Assembly (NCBI GenBank): GCA_013204495.1
Contig: JABMNQ010000123.1
Location: 1-8,796, forward strand
Direction of reading: 5' to 3'
Length of the DNA: 8,796 nt
From: Candidatus Pelagibacter sp.
GTDB taxonomy: Bacteria; Pseudomonadota; Alphaproteobacteria; Pelagibacterales; Pelagibacteraceae
Part shown: one piece after another, positions 1 to 7,097 of the stretch
Layout: each line of letters starts with the position of its first letter
Position numbering within the stretch: position 1 is the first letter of the stretch
Translations under genes and position numbers: made by a program
The notes under the pieces: model-generated
Database searches by the model: none
Told to the model about the DNA's origin: nothing
What the model saw: only the letters and a program-made list of their open reading frames with translations

Positions 1-163
1 CTATTTAATTAAACAAAAGTGTAAAAAAATAATATTAGGCTGTACTGAAATCCCTATTGCAATTTTTGCTTATCAATCTTTAAAAAATGCAAAAATATCA
101 AAATTATATTTGGACCCTAACTTAATATTAGCCAACTCTTGTATGGCAAGATATAAAAAATAA
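1..163 (+). CDS. Asp/Glu racemase-family protein, C-terminal fragment (cut by window edge)
   Basis: An open frame enters from the left edge (codons in phase with base 2) and ends at TAA 161-163, giving 53 residues. The fragment contains I-I-L-G-C-T-E-I-P near its start. This matches the C-terminal GCTE motif of the aspartate/glutamate/hydantoin racemase superfamily, where the cysteine is one of the two catalytic acid/base residues. It is followed by a helix and by L-D-P-N-L-I-L-A-N-S, comparable to the 'D-(P/T)-...-A' stretch that closes the family domain. The likely role is cofactor-independent racemisation of an amino acid such as aspartate, in the cytoplasm. The substrate cannot be told from this piece, and the N-terminal catalytic cysteine lies outside the window. 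The next gene starts 3 bases downstream on the same strand, so the two are probably co-transcribed. Family assignment is fairly secure; a specific name is not. Confidence 0.75.
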   Translation, partial: YLIKQKCKKIILGCTEIPIAIFAYQSLKNAKISKLYLDPNLILANSCMARYKK

Positions 164-166
164 ACA

Positions 167-607
167 ATGCTCTCTGAAGTTAAAAAACCATATGTTATAT
201 ATATGGCTGAAATTATTTACTCATACGTTTCTATTGAAAAAAATAAATATCCAAACATAGATACAAAAGAAGCTATTAATAAATTCATGGAAACTAAAGA
301 GTTTATTAAATTAAGTAGTGGTGCATTACATGATGAGTGGTTTGGTGAGTTAAAAAAAAATGCATATATAGACAAAGATGCAGGAAGCAAAATACCAGAG
401 GAAACCATTAGACTTTTGGAAATACAAAGAGATATGACCATAAAACATTTAATCAAAATACCAAAACTTTATGAAACCAAAGATAATACTTTAATCGAAG
501 CCTCTAATAGAGCATATCAATTCTTGTGGCGTATGTGTGAAAGTTATGAGCTTTGGTGTAAAGAAACAAGACAATCAGAACAACTTTTATTAAATATTAC
601 TGATTAG
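167..607 (+). CDS. Hypothetical protein, 146 aa, downstream of racemase-family gene
   Basis: I do not recognise this protein. It is 146 residues, rich in Lys, Glu and Ile, mostly predicted helical, with no signal peptide or membrane segment, so probably cytosolic. Visible landmarks are H-D-E-W-F-G-E-L near residues 55-62 and an aromatic/cysteine-rich C-terminal stretch (F-L-W-R-M-C-E-S-Y-E-L-W-C, about residues 119-131). I know no catalytic motif that these match. The ATG at 167 lies 3 bases after the racemase stop and has no clear Shine-Dalgarno sequence, which would fit translational coupling. A second ATG at 203 (M-A-E-I-I-Y) is an alternative start and would remove 12 residues. The 3' end overlaps the opposing lipoprotein gene by 11 bases. 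The frame is unbroken and composition matches its neighbours, so it is likely a real gene; the function is unknown. Confidence 0.7.
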   Translation: MLSEVKKPYVIYMAEIIYSYVSIEKNKYPNIDTKEAINKFMETKEFIKLSSGALHDEWFGELKKNAYIDKDAGSKIPEETIRLLEIQRDMTIKHLIKIPKLYETKDNTLIEASNRAYQFLWRMCESYELWCKETRQSEQLLLNITD

Positions 608-908
608 CTAAATTAATAATTTTACTTGTTTTTTCTATTCTATTTTTTACTAACGCAAAAAATTCATCATAATTTTCTTCTTCTTCAATTTTTAATTTTT
701 TATTATCTACAAGGTTTTTAATATTTTCTGTGGGTGATTTGCCTGTAATTTTTTTAACAGCCTGATTAGACCCATAAGAAAAGCCAGCTTGATAAACATT
801 ACCAGTGCTAACTAGTGTATATGCAGGTCCTAAAAGAGCAGCACTTTGTACGCATCCATTAAGAAATAGTAGAAAAAATAAACTAATAATTGTCTTTTTA
901 AAATTCAT
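597..908 (-). CDS. Small predicted lipoprotein, 103 aa
   Basis: The protein begins M-N-F-K-K, followed by a hydrophobic stretch (residues 6-16) and L-N-G-C with the cysteine at residue 19. This is a type II (lipoprotein) signal peptide, so the mature protein should be acylated at Cys19 and anchored in a membrane facing the periplasm. After it comes a small-residue region (A-L-L-G-P-A-Y-T-L, then G-N-V-Y-Q-A-G-F-S-Y-G-S-N) and a charged, probably helical C-terminus with an E-E-E-E run. The frame is open up to an upstream ATG at 950. I chose the ATG at 908 because it puts the basic residues at the N-terminus, as a signal peptide needs, and has an AGGTAGGG ribosome site 5 bases upstream. I believe similar short lipoproteins occur in SAR11 genomes, but the function is unknown. 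The stop overlaps the opposing gene ending at 607. Confidence 0.8.
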   Translation of the reverse strand: MNFKKTIISLFFLLFLNGCVQSAALLGPAYTLVSTGNVYQAGFSYGSNQAVKKITGKSPTENIKNLVDNKKLKIEEEENYDEFFALVKNRIEKTSKIINLANQ

Positions 909-913
909 TATAA

Positions 914-921
914 CCCTACCT
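914..921 (-). promoter_or_regulatory. Ribosome binding site that fixes the lipoprotein start
   Basis: On the minus strand AGGTAGGG stands 5 bases before the ATG at 908. It is one of the clearer Shine-Dalgarno-like sites in the window and supports this start over the in-frame ATG at 950, which would place 14 extra, non-signal-like residues before the signal peptide. Confidence 0.6.
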
Positions 922-967
922 AACTTTAAGTATTTATCCGTACAACTCAAGAGAGAAAGCGCTCATT

Positions 968-997
968 TTGGTTATTAATTTCTAATATAGCTATAAA
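968..997 (+). promoter_or_regulatory. Candidate sigma-70 type promoter for the DMT transporter
   Basis: TTGGTT (968-973) and TATAAA (992-997) are separated by 18 bases and sit in the divergent gap 909-1017. They would start transcription near 1004, leaving a leader of about 14 bases before the ATG at 1018. The sequence is AT-rich, so chance matches to the -10 box are common. No comparably convincing promoter was found for the minus-strand lipoprotein gene in the same gap. Confidence 0.35.
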
Positions 998-1017
998 ATA
1001 TAACTTATAACCTCAAC

Positions 1018-1866
1018 ATGGTTAAAATTTTTCCATTCATCTTTATTATTTTATGGTCATCGGCTTTTGTAACAACAAAACCTATAATAGATAATAGTGA
1101 TCCATTTACAGCATTAGCATTTAGATTTTTTATTGTAGCCTTAGGTTTCTTTTTATTTTCAATTTACACAAAAAAAAAAATTTTAACTAACCAAAAAAAT
1201 ATTATTCAATCTCTTTTTAGTGGAGTTCTTTTTCATGGTGTTTACTTAGGTGGAGTTTTTTATTCAATTTCAATTGGAATGCCCACGGGTATTGCAGCCT
1301 TAATTGTTACCTTACAACCTATACTAACTAATGCTTTAGCGGGAAAATTTTTAGGTGAAAAAGTTTCTTTTAAACAATGGCTTGGGATAGCTCTTGGCTT
1401 TCTTGGTGCTGCGTTAGTTTTAGGTTTTGATATTGGGGCAAGCCTTCCAGTCATAGGAGTTATAGCATCTTTTATAGCACTACTAGCTATTACAACCTCT
1501 ACTTTATGGCAAAAAAAAATAAGTAACAATTTACCTTTATCCGTCAGTAATATGTATCAAGCTATAGGTGGCTGTCTTTTTCACCTAATAATTATTTTTA
1601 TTTTTACTGAACCTTATATTAATTTTACTCCAACATTCATGATAGCCATGAGTCATCAAATATTTCTTGTATCTTTTGGCGCATTCTCAATTCTAATGTT
1701 TTTAATTAAAAATAACTCAGCAAGCAAAACGGTTTCTATATTTTTTTTAATACCACCAACTACAGCTATAATGGCTTGGTTATTTTTAAATGAAGTTTTA
1801 AATAACTTAGATCTAATTGGTTTTGCTGTAGCAACTCTTGGTGTTTATATTGCTACAAGAAAATAG
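1018..1866 (+). CDS. DMT superfamily (EamA-type) transporter, 282 aa
   Basis: This is an inner-membrane transporter of the drug/metabolite transporter superfamily. The length (282 aa) and about ten hydrophobic segments (roughly residues 3-20, 30-50, 64-86, 90-110, 120-137, 143-163, 175-196, 207-230, 237-257, 265-280) fit the usual 10-helix architecture of two repeated EamA domains. In the first repeat, L-Q-P-I-L-T-N-A-L (about 99-107) followed by L-G-E-K-V-S-F-K-Q-W-L-G (112-123) is the classic end-of-repeat signature. The second repeat mirrors it with P-P-T-T-A-I-M-A-W-L-F-L-N-E-V (246-260). The N-terminal W-S-S-A-F of helix 1 is also typical. Substrates in this family range over amino acids, nucleotides and other metabolites and cannot be read from sequence; both import and export are possible. 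The gene converges on soxG with 7 bases between stops. That proximity alone does not show a link to sarcosine metabolism. There is no clear Shine-Dalgarno sequence before the ATG. Confidence 0.9.
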   Translation: MVKIFPFIFIILWSSAFVTTKPIIDNSDPFTALAFRFFIVALGFFLFSIYTKKKILTNQKNIIQSLFSGVLFHGVYLGGVFYSISIGMPTGIAALIVTLQPILTNALAGKFLGEKVSFKQWLGIALGFLGAALVLGFDIGASLPVIGVIASFIALLAITTSTLWQKKISNNLPLSVSNMYQAIGGCLFHLIIIFIFTEPYINFTPTFMIAMSHQIFLVSFGAFSILMFLIKNNSASKTVSIFFLIPPTTAIMAWLFLNEVLNNLDLIGFAVATLGVYIATRK

Positions 1867-1873
1867 TCTTTTT

Positions 1874-2461
1874 TTAAAGGCCGTTATAACCAAATTCTAG
1901 AGAGGCATCTGTAATAGAGTGGTACAAAGACTCGCCAAAACTTCTTAATGTAAATATTCTTACTTTATCAGGAGCATCTTCTAACATATCAATCGTTACC
2001 GACATTCCGTTGTAAACTGAGTTTAAACAGGTATTTTTTTTTATTTCATTAAAGTTAAAAGGACATCCTTTTTTTAATACTTCTTTTGTATTGTTACCTT
2101 CTATTTCAATTATGGCTCTTGAGTGGGATAAGTCAGTTAATGCGAAATGAGCTTCTTCCAGTTTTTCATTTATTTCCTTCATAACTTCTTTTTTTGTAGA
2201 AACTAAAAGCCAATTATTTGGGCTATTCCATAAAATTCTTGTATCGATGTTGCAGCTTACACTTAGAGCTTCATTATTTAAGTTTATATTGTCAATTGTA
2301 ATGTCTTTAAGTGAGACTGAAGAGTTTTTATATTTCACTATTTGAATTATTAAAAAGTCCTTTGATTCAGACACTTTTAAGAGGTCTTTTGGATTTTTAT
2401 CTTCATGGTCACCGAATAGACCTTTAACGTGGATATTTTGTAAAGCAGAAATTGTACTCAT
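1874..2461 (-). CDS. soxG: Sarcosine oxidase gamma subunit, 195 aa
   Basis: This is the small gamma subunit of heterotetrameric (alpha-beta-gamma-delta) sarcosine oxidase, which packs against the folate-binding part of the alpha subunit and shares the GcvT-like fold. Recognisable family stretches are [13 protein letters not shown] (residues 75-87), [13 protein letters not shown] (110-122) followed by L-K-K-G-C-P-F-N-F (129-137), and the C-terminal R-S-F-G-E-S-L-Y (173-180). Length is about normal for the family. It is the most diverged subunit between species, and here the region before residue 60 is poorly recognisable. The ATG overlaps the soxA stop (ATGA, 4 bases) and has an AAAGGG site upstream, so it is probably translated by coupling as the last gene of the operon. 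Downstream it meets the converging transporter gene with only a T-rich stretch between. Confidence 0.9.
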   Translation of the reverse strand: MSTISALQNIHVKGLFGDHEDKNPKDLLKVSESKDFLIIQIVKYKNSSVSLKDITIDNINLNNEALSVSCNIDTRILWNSPNNWLLVSTKKEVMKEINEKLEEAHFALTDLSHSRAIIEIEGNNTKEVLKKGCPFNFNEIKKNTCLNSVYNGMSVTIDMLEDAPDKVRIFTLRSFGESLYHSITDASLEFGYNGL

Positions 2462-5454
2462 GATCTTACCCTTTCGCCTTTTGGATCAACATAATGTGAT
2501 GAAACTATCTCAACAGGTATTGTTTTATTTTTTAACGGCGACATGGCAAATAATTTTTGACCTATCATATTTTTTCCATCTTTTAATATTGCCAATGAAA
2601 AAGGATTGTCGTGCTCTACACTCCAACAAGAAGCTGAAATATAGCCCAATTTAGGATTTGGGAGCGGGGCATTTGCATCCTTAACTAAATGAGAACCTTC
2701 TGGAATACTTGTTTGTTTATCCAATGGAACAACTCCTACAACTTTTTGCCTATCTTCTGCAATGAAAGCTTTTCTATTTAATGATCTTTTTCCTATAAAA
2801 TCTTTATTTTTACTCATTAATCCTTCTAGAGAATTGTCATAAGGAATAGTTCTGCCATCTAATTCTGATCCTGCGACATGTCCCATTTCAATTCTTAAAG
2901 TTGATAACGCTTCTGTACCATAAGGTTGAATTGCAAATTCTTTACCTACTTCCATTATCTTTTCCCACATAAAGTTTCCATTGTCTGAACCAACATTAAT
3001 TTCATAAGCAAGTTCACCTGAAAAGGAAATTCTAAAAATTCTTGCTTTCACTCCAAATAAGTTACCTTCTCTATAACCCATAAAAGGTAAGCCATCATTG
3101 CTAACATCTATATCTGGAAATAATTTTGCCAATACAGATCTAGATTTCGGACCGGCTAAAGAAGCTCCTGCCCATTGTTCAGTAGTAGATACTACATTGA
3201 CATTTAACTCTGGCCATACAAGTTGCAGATAATATTCAAGGTGAGATAAAATATTTGCGGCCTGCGCAGTCGTAGTTGTCATGTGATAATGGTTTTCTGA
3301 TATTCTAGTAGTGGTTCCATCATCCATAACAATTCCATCTTCTCTTAACATTACTCCATATCTTGCTTTCCCTATAGGTAACTTTAACCAAGCATTTGTA
3401 TAAACTCTGTTTAATAATTCAGCGGCATCGGGACCTTTGATATCAATTTTACCTAGAGTAGTAACATCGCATATCCCAACATTCTTCCTAACATTTTTTG
3501 CTTCTCTCTTTGATCCTTCAAATAAAGTTTCACTTCCCTGTTTGTAATATCTTGGTCTCAACCAAACTCCTGCATCAACAAACACTGCATTATTTTTTGC
3601 GTGCCAAGAATGCATTGGAGACTTTCTTGTTGGTTTTGAATGTTTGCCCGTCTCTCTCCCTACGATTGCACCAATAGTAACAGGGGTATATGGAGGTCTA
3701 AAGGTTGTGTGACCTACCTCAGGTACTATTTTGTTTTCAATATTGGAGACTAATTGCAAACCATTGAGATTGCTTGTTTTTCCTTGATCTGTTGCCATTC
3801 CAAGTGTTGTATATCTCTTAACATGCTCAATAGAGCGATAACCTTCTTTAAGAGCTATTTCAATATCTGAAACCGCTACATCATTTTGAAAATCTAAAAA
3901 TCTTTTATAGGTTTTTCCTTTCGGCAATGGTACGCACCAAAATTTATCATGTTGTGTTGATTTTTTCTCGGTAACCAATGGTGACAAAACTTTATTATCA
4001 ATATTAGTTATTTTTTTTGATAATTCATGACCCATGTTAAATGAATTTTTTAAAGTCTCTTCTAGCGTAAAGGTTCCATTTGCTGCACCCAATGTTGTTT
4101 CATTTTGTTTTGAAACTCCAGGCACAAAAGCATCTATGTCTTTATTAAACTTAGTTTTATTTCCAGATTGCGAAGCCAAATGTATTGTTGGTGTCCAAAA
4201 TCCTGAAACGCAGATACAATCACAATCAATATTTTCCAAAGTTCCTAATTCACTTTTATTATCAGATATTTTTGCAATCTCAGCTGATTTCACTTTTTTA
4301 TAACCTTTGGCAGCCACAACTACGTAAGAAAATTTAATTTGTATACCTAGATCTATTGCTTCTGTAATTATTTCTGACTTAGGATCTTTTCTGGTATCCA
4401 GAATAATTGGCTCAATTCCATTTTTTTTAAATTCTATAGCTGTTTCATAGCCACTATCATTATTTGTAAATATTAATGGTTTTTTTCCAACTAAAACTCC
4501 ATAGACTTTTAAATATTCTTTTGCTGCAGAAGATAACATCACACCTGGCGTATCATTATTTCCAAAAACAAGTGGTCTCTCTATGGATCCTGATGAAATT
4601 AAAACTTCTTTAGCTCTGATATACCAAAGTCTTTGTTTTGGATGATATTTTTTTGTTTTTGGTAAATGATCACTTAACTTTTCTGACATTACCAACATGT
4701 TATGATCGTAGTAACCAAAAACCTGAGATCTATTCCTTACAATAACATTAGGCATCTCCTTAAGTTCGGCAATAATATTTTCTGCCCACTCTTTTCCTGT
4801 TTGATTGCCAATATTAACTTCACTGGTTAATAAAGTTCCACCAAATCTTGGCTTATCTTCTGCTAATATTACTCTAGCTCCATTTTTAGCTGCCGCATAA
4901 GCGCTTGCTAAACCTGATGGTCCAGATCCTGCAATTAATATATCGCAATATTCATATTTATGTTCATATCTTTCTTTGTCATGTTTAATTGAGGCAACAC
5001 CAAGTCCTGCTGCTTTTCTAATGAAAGGTTCATAAACTTTATACCAAAAGCTTTTTGGCCACATAAATGTTTTGTAATAAAATCCCGCAGGTAGAAATAC
5101 TTTTAAAAGATTATTGATCGCACCAATATCAAAGTTAACACTAGGCCAACAATTAACGCTAGTTGCCTCTAGCCCTTCAAAAAGCTCTTGTTCTGTAGCT
5201 TTTACGTTAGGTTCTGTTTCATTATTTCTATAAAGTTGAACTATTGCATATGGTTCATCAACGCCTGCTCCAAAAAAACCTCTTGGTCTATGATATTTAA
5301 AACTTCTTCCAATCAAATGAACGCCATTAGCAAGTAATGCTGATGCTAAAGTGTCCCCCTCATAACCAAAATATTTTTTTCCATTAAATTTAAATGAAAT
5401 TTTTTTATTTCTATTTATTAATCCAACGTTATCTAGTCTAAAATCCTGATTCAT
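2458..5454 (-). CDS. soxA: Sarcosine oxidase alpha subunit, 998 aa
   Basis: This is the large subunit of the cytosolic tetrameric enzyme that converts sarcosine, O2 and THF to glycine, H2O2 and 5,10-methylene-THF. Domain order fits the family. A ferredoxin-like N-terminal domain (about 15-105; E32-G-D-T-L and Y54-H-R-P-R-G) has no cysteine before residue 102, as expected because it holds no iron-sulfur cluster. An NAD-binding Rossmann domain starts at I-A-G-S-G-P-S-G-L (174-182), with E199 ending its second strand and a second lobe through about 480. A helical SoxA-type linker spans about 500-600, and a GcvT-like folate-binding half runs from about 610 to the end, with F-S-G-E-L-A-Y-E-I (811-819) as its best motif. 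Methylene-THF is made in this last domain. Length is normal and the frame intact. It starts 2 bases after the soxD stop with a weak ribosome site and overlaps soxG by 4 bases. The usual S-G-G-W motif appears as S-G-F-W (417-420). Confidence 0.97.
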   Translation of the reverse strand: MNQDFRLDNVGLINRNKKISFKFNGKKYFGYEGDTLASALLANGVHLIGRSFKYHRPRGFFGAGVDEPYAIVQLYRNNETEPNVKATEQELFEGLEATSVNCWPSVNFDIGAINNLLKVFLPAGFYYKTFMWPKSFWYKVYEPFIRKAAGLGVASIKHDKERYEHKYEYCDILIAGSGPSGLASAYAAAKNGARVILAEDKPRFGGTLLTSEVNIGNQTGKEWAENIIAELKEMPNVIVRNRSQVFGYYDHNMLVMSEKLSDHLPKTKKYHPKQRLWYIRAKEVLISSGSIERPLVFGNNDTPGVMLSSAAKEYLKVYGVLVGKKPLIFTNNDSGYETAIEFKKNGIEPIILDTRKDPKSEIITEAIDLGIQIKFSYVVVAAKGYKKVKSAEIAKISDNKSELGTLENIDCDCICVSGFWTPTIHLASQSGNKTKFNKDIDAFVPGVSKQNETTLGAANGTFTLEETLKNSFNMGHELSKKITNIDNKVLSPLVTEKKSTQHDKFWCVPLPKGKTYKRFLDFQNDVAVSDIEIALKEGYRSIEHVKRYTTLGMATDQGKTSNLNGLQLVSNIENKIVPEVGHTTFRPPYTPVTIGAIVGRETGKHSKPTRKSPMHSWHAKNNAVFVDAGVWLRPRYYKQGSETLFEGSKREAKNVRKNVGICDVTTLGKIDIKGPDAAELLNRVYTNAWLKLPIGKARYGVMLREDGIVMDDGTTTRISENHYHMTTTTAQAANILSHLEYYLQLVWPELNVNVVSTTEQWAGASLAGPKSRSVLAKLFPDIDVSNDGLPFMGYREGNLFGVKARIFRISFSGELAYEINVGSDNGNFMWEKIMEVGKEFAIQPYGTEALSTLRIEMGHVAGSELDGRTIPYDNSLEGLMSKNKDFIGKRSLNRKAFIAEDRQKVVGVVPLDKQTSIPEGSHLVKDANAPLPNPKLGYISASCWSVEHDNPFSLAILKDGKNMIGQKLFAMSPLKNKTIPVEIVSSHYVDPKGERVRS
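2469..2474 (-). promoter_or_regulatory. Ribosome binding site of soxG inside the soxA 3' end
   Basis: AAAGGG on the minus strand lies 7 bases before the soxG ATG at 2461, within the last codons of soxA. With the 4-base ATGA overlap it supports the chosen soxG start and termination-reinitiation coupling with soxA. Confidence 0.5.
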
Positions 5455-5456
5455 CT

Positions 5457-5723
5457 TTAAATTTCTTCGTTAGCTTTAACTGTTTTAAATATTTCGTGTG
5501 TTGCTGTGTCTCTCTCAACTTTAATCCACTGTCTGCATCCTGATATATGATGCCATAACTCTTTGTGCTTACCTCTTAAACTTTTTCTATTATAAATAAA
5601 ATTATCCCAATCTTGATCAGAAACTTCTTTATTAAGTTCTGGTCTTTTAACGGTTGCATCTCCCCCGTATGCAAATTCATTTTGAGACCTCATCCCACAG
5701 TGAGGACATTTAATATGTAGCAT
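5457..5723 (-). CDS. soxD: Sarcosine oxidase delta subunit (zinc-binding), 88 aa
   Basis: This is the smallest subunit of heterotetrameric sarcosine oxidase, a structural piece that binds zinc. The zinc ligands expected from the known Corynebacterium enzyme structure (two N-terminal Cys, then a His and a Cys) are all present: C6-P-H-C9-G at the start and H59-x-x-x-C63 (H-H-I-S-G-C-R-Q-W). Further family hallmarks are F-A-Y-G-G-D-A (17-23), W39 through Y44-N-R-K (N-F-I-Y-N-R) and G51-x-x-x-E-L-W-H-H. Length is typical (about 80-100 aa). The ATG directly follows the soxB stop (TAAATG, no gap) and the stop lies 2 bases before soxA, so expression depends on the operon transcript and probably on ribosomes leaving soxB. 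Only a weak GGAT precedes the start. Confidence 0.96.
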   Translation of the reverse strand: MLHIKCPHCGMRSQNEFAYGGDATVKRPELNKEVSDQDWDNFIYNRKSLRGKHKELWHHISGCRQWIKVERDTATHEIFKTVKANEEI

Positions 5724-6980
5724 TTATGAAATCCATGTTTTTGTTCCAAGTCCCTTTTCATCAAGTAGATGACCTGTGTTAAATCTACTTAGGCTGTATC
5801 CTTCATTTAATTTATGAACTCTATCTTGTGCAATTGTATGAGCAAATGTCCAGCCTGATGCAGGTATTGCTTTAAATCCACCATAACACCATCCGCAATT
5901 TAAATATAAACCTTCGATATGAGTTTTATCTATTATAGGTGAACCATCCATAGACATATCCATTATTCCACCCCAAGTTCTAAGCATTTTTAATTTACTT
6001 AGGAAAGGCATCATTGCAATTCCTTCTGTCAAAACATGTTGAAGTGTTGGCAGGTTTCCTCTTTGCGCATAACTATTGTAGCCATCTAGATCTCCACCCA
6101 TTACCATTTCACCTTTATCTGATTGACTAATATAAAAATGGCCTGCACCGAATGTAACTACATTATCTAATACAGGTTTTACTGGTTCTGAAACACAAGC
6201 CTGTAAAAGATGTGCCTCAACTGGCAATGTCATATTTAATTTTTCTGCTAAGATATTTGTACTACCCGCAACACATAATCCAATTTTCTTAACTTTAATA
6301 TCTCCTCTCGAAGTTCTTACACCTTCAATTTTTCCACCCACAATATCAAATCCTGTTACTTCACAGTTTTGAATTATATCAACACCCATTGAATCAGCTT
6401 GACGTGCATATCCCCACGCAACAGCATCATGTCTAGCTGTCCCTGCGCTCGGCTGCATCAGTGCACCAAAAATTGGAAATCTTACATTGTCAGAAAAATC
6501 TGCCATTGGTATTATTTCTTTTACTTCTTCTCTGTTTAATAGAACTGCGTCAATACCATTTAAACGCATTGAGTTTCCTCTTCTTGCATAAATATTCATT
6601 TGAGCGTCTGAGTGTGCAAGATTGATAATTCCTCTTGGAGAAAACATCACATTATAATTTAAATCTTGACTCATCTTCCTCCAAAGATCCATTCCGAATT
6701 CGCTAAATAAAGCATTTTCATCATACATAAAATTAGATCTGATAATTGTTGTATTTCTCCCAACATTTCCACCGCCAATCCAGCCTTTTTCTATTATGGC
6801 AACATTTGTAATATTGTGCTCTTTTGCCAAGTAATATGCGGTAGCTAAGCCATGACCACCTCCTCCAATAATAACAACATCATATTCTTTTTTAGGAGTT
6901 GGATCCTTCCATGCCAAGTCCCAATTTTGATGATTGGAAAAAGCATTTTTTATTAAGCTGAATATGGAATATTTTTGCAT
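5724..6980 (-). CDS. soxB: Sarcosine oxidase beta subunit (FAD/FMN), 418 aa
   Basis: This is the catalytic flavin subunit of tetrameric sarcosine oxidase. It oxidises sarcosine at FAD and passes electrons to covalently bound FMN, where O2 is reduced to H2O2. It belongs to the DAO-type FAD oxidoreductases. The FAD-binding start is V-I-I-G-G-G-G-H-G-L-A (36-46), with E64 closing the second strand (A-I-I-E-K-G), followed by G-G-G-N-V-G-R-N-T-T-I-I-R-S-N (69-83). The FMN-linking histidine of the Corynebacterium enzyme (His173 there) corresponds to H184 in G-T-A-R-H-D-A-V. A lysine implicated in oxygen activation corresponds to K370 in C-Y-G-G-F-K-A. These last two assignments come from motif matching, not an alignment. 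The N-terminus (Y-S-I-F-S-L-I, then W-x-x-A-W-x-D-P-x-P) is family-typical, which supports the start although no Shine-Dalgarno sequence precedes it. It is the first gene of the soxBDAG operon. Confidence 0.97.
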   Translation of the reverse strand: MQKYSIFSLIKNAFSNHQNWDLAWKDPTPKKEYDVVIIGGGGHGLATAYYLAKEHNITNVAIIEKGWIGGGNVGRNTTIIRSNFMYDENALFSEFGMDLWRKMSQDLNYNVMFSPRGIINLAHSDAQMNIYARRGNSMRLNGIDAVLLNREEVKEIIPMADFSDNVRFPIFGALMQPSAGTARHDAVAWGYARQADSMGVDIIQNCEVTGFDIVGGKIEGVRTSRGDIKVKKIGLCVAGSTNILAEKLNMTLPVEAHLLQACVSEPVKPVLDNVVTFGAGHFYISQSDKGEMVMGGDLDGYNSYAQRGNLPTLQHVLTEGIAMMPFLSKLKMLRTWGGIMDMSMDGSPIIDKTHIEGLYLNCGWCYGGFKAIPASGWTFAHTIAQDRVHKLNEGYSLSRFNTGHLLDEKGLGTKTWIS

Positions 6981-6996
6981 TAAATAATTTTATACA

Positions 6997-7016
6997 AAGG
7001 ATTATAAATAGTCCTT
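6997..7016. repeat. Imperfect 20-bp palindrome over the soxB -10 box (possible operator)
   Basis: The strand compared with its own reverse complement matches at 16 of 20 positions. The outer arms AAGGA and TCCTT (6997-7001 and 7012-7016) pair perfectly, and inner TAT/ATA half-sites flank a central AA. It covers the predicted soxB -10 box completely, so a dimeric regulator bound here would block the promoter. The regulator identity is unknown, and no regulator gene is present in the window. Confidence 0.4.
7001..7006 (-). promoter_or_regulatory. Candidate soxB -10 box
   Basis: The minus strand reads TATAAT here, a perfect consensus -10, about 20 bases before the soxB ATG. At the correct distance upstream there is only A/T sequence with no TTGACA-like -35. 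Transcription would begin near 6994, giving a leader of about 14 bases with no ribosome binding site. In such AT-rich DNA a TATAAT can occur by chance. Confidence 0.4.
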
Positions 7017-7053
7017 ATTTTTTTTATATATATTTTTTAGAAGTTTCGATCCA

Positions 7054-7071
7054 TGTTAAAATAAGATAACA
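7054..7071. repeat. Inverted repeat TGTTA-N8-TAACA upstream of fhs
   Basis: Five-base arms (7054-7058 and 7067-7071) separated by 8 bases lie across the position where a -35 element for the fhs -10 box at 7083 would be. The size and spacing resemble a regulator half-site pair, but arms this short and AT-rich are easily found by chance. Confidence 0.25.
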
Positions 7072-7082
7072 ACTTACCATTA

Positions 7083-7088
7083 TATAAT
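7083..7088 (+). promoter_or_regulatory. Candidate fhs -10 box
   Basis: TATAAT, a perfect -10 consensus, lies 20 bases before the fhs ATG. No good -35 is present at 16-18 bases upstream. Transcription would start near 7095, just before the ribosome binding site, giving a very short leader. Confidence 0.4.
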
Positions 7089-7097
7089 TAATTTTAT

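Noticed and set aside
15..105. Iron-sulfur cluster in the SoxA ferredoxin-like domain (residue numbers)
   Set aside because: The range is in SoxA residues, not bases. There is no cysteine in the first 100 residues, which is normal for this family, so no cluster is expected.
217..456. Minus-strand open frame of 79 codons inside the 146-aa gene
   Set aside because: It lies wholly antisense to a better-supported frame, has no recognisable protein character and has no ribosome site.
909..950. Longer lipoprotein frame starting at ATG 950
   Set aside because: It would put 14 polar residues before the signal peptide. The ATG at 908 has a good ribosome site and a standard K-K-plus-hydrophobic start.
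1260..1529. Minus-strand open frame of 89 codons inside the transporter gene
   Set aside because: It is antisense to a clear EamA transporter, and its composition is a by-product of the membrane-protein codons on the other strand.
1018..1866. Naming the DMT transporter a sarcosine or betaine importer
   Set aside because: It converges on soxG instead of sharing its transcript, and EamA proteins have diverse substrates. Neighbourhood alone does not justify the claim.
1857..1890. Possible bidirectional terminator between the transporter and soxG
   Set aside because: There is a T7 run and a weak AAGA/TCTT pairing, plus an 8-base GTTATAAC palindrome, but no stable GC-bearing stem before the T run on either strand.
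2460..2654. Plus-strand open frame of 64 codons at the soxA/soxG junction
   Set aside because: It is antisense to the conserved C-terminus of soxA, with no signal or motif of its own.
4034..4303. Plus-strand open frame of 89 codons inside soxA
   Set aside because: It is antisense to the soxA NAD-domain coding sequence, with no family resemblance.
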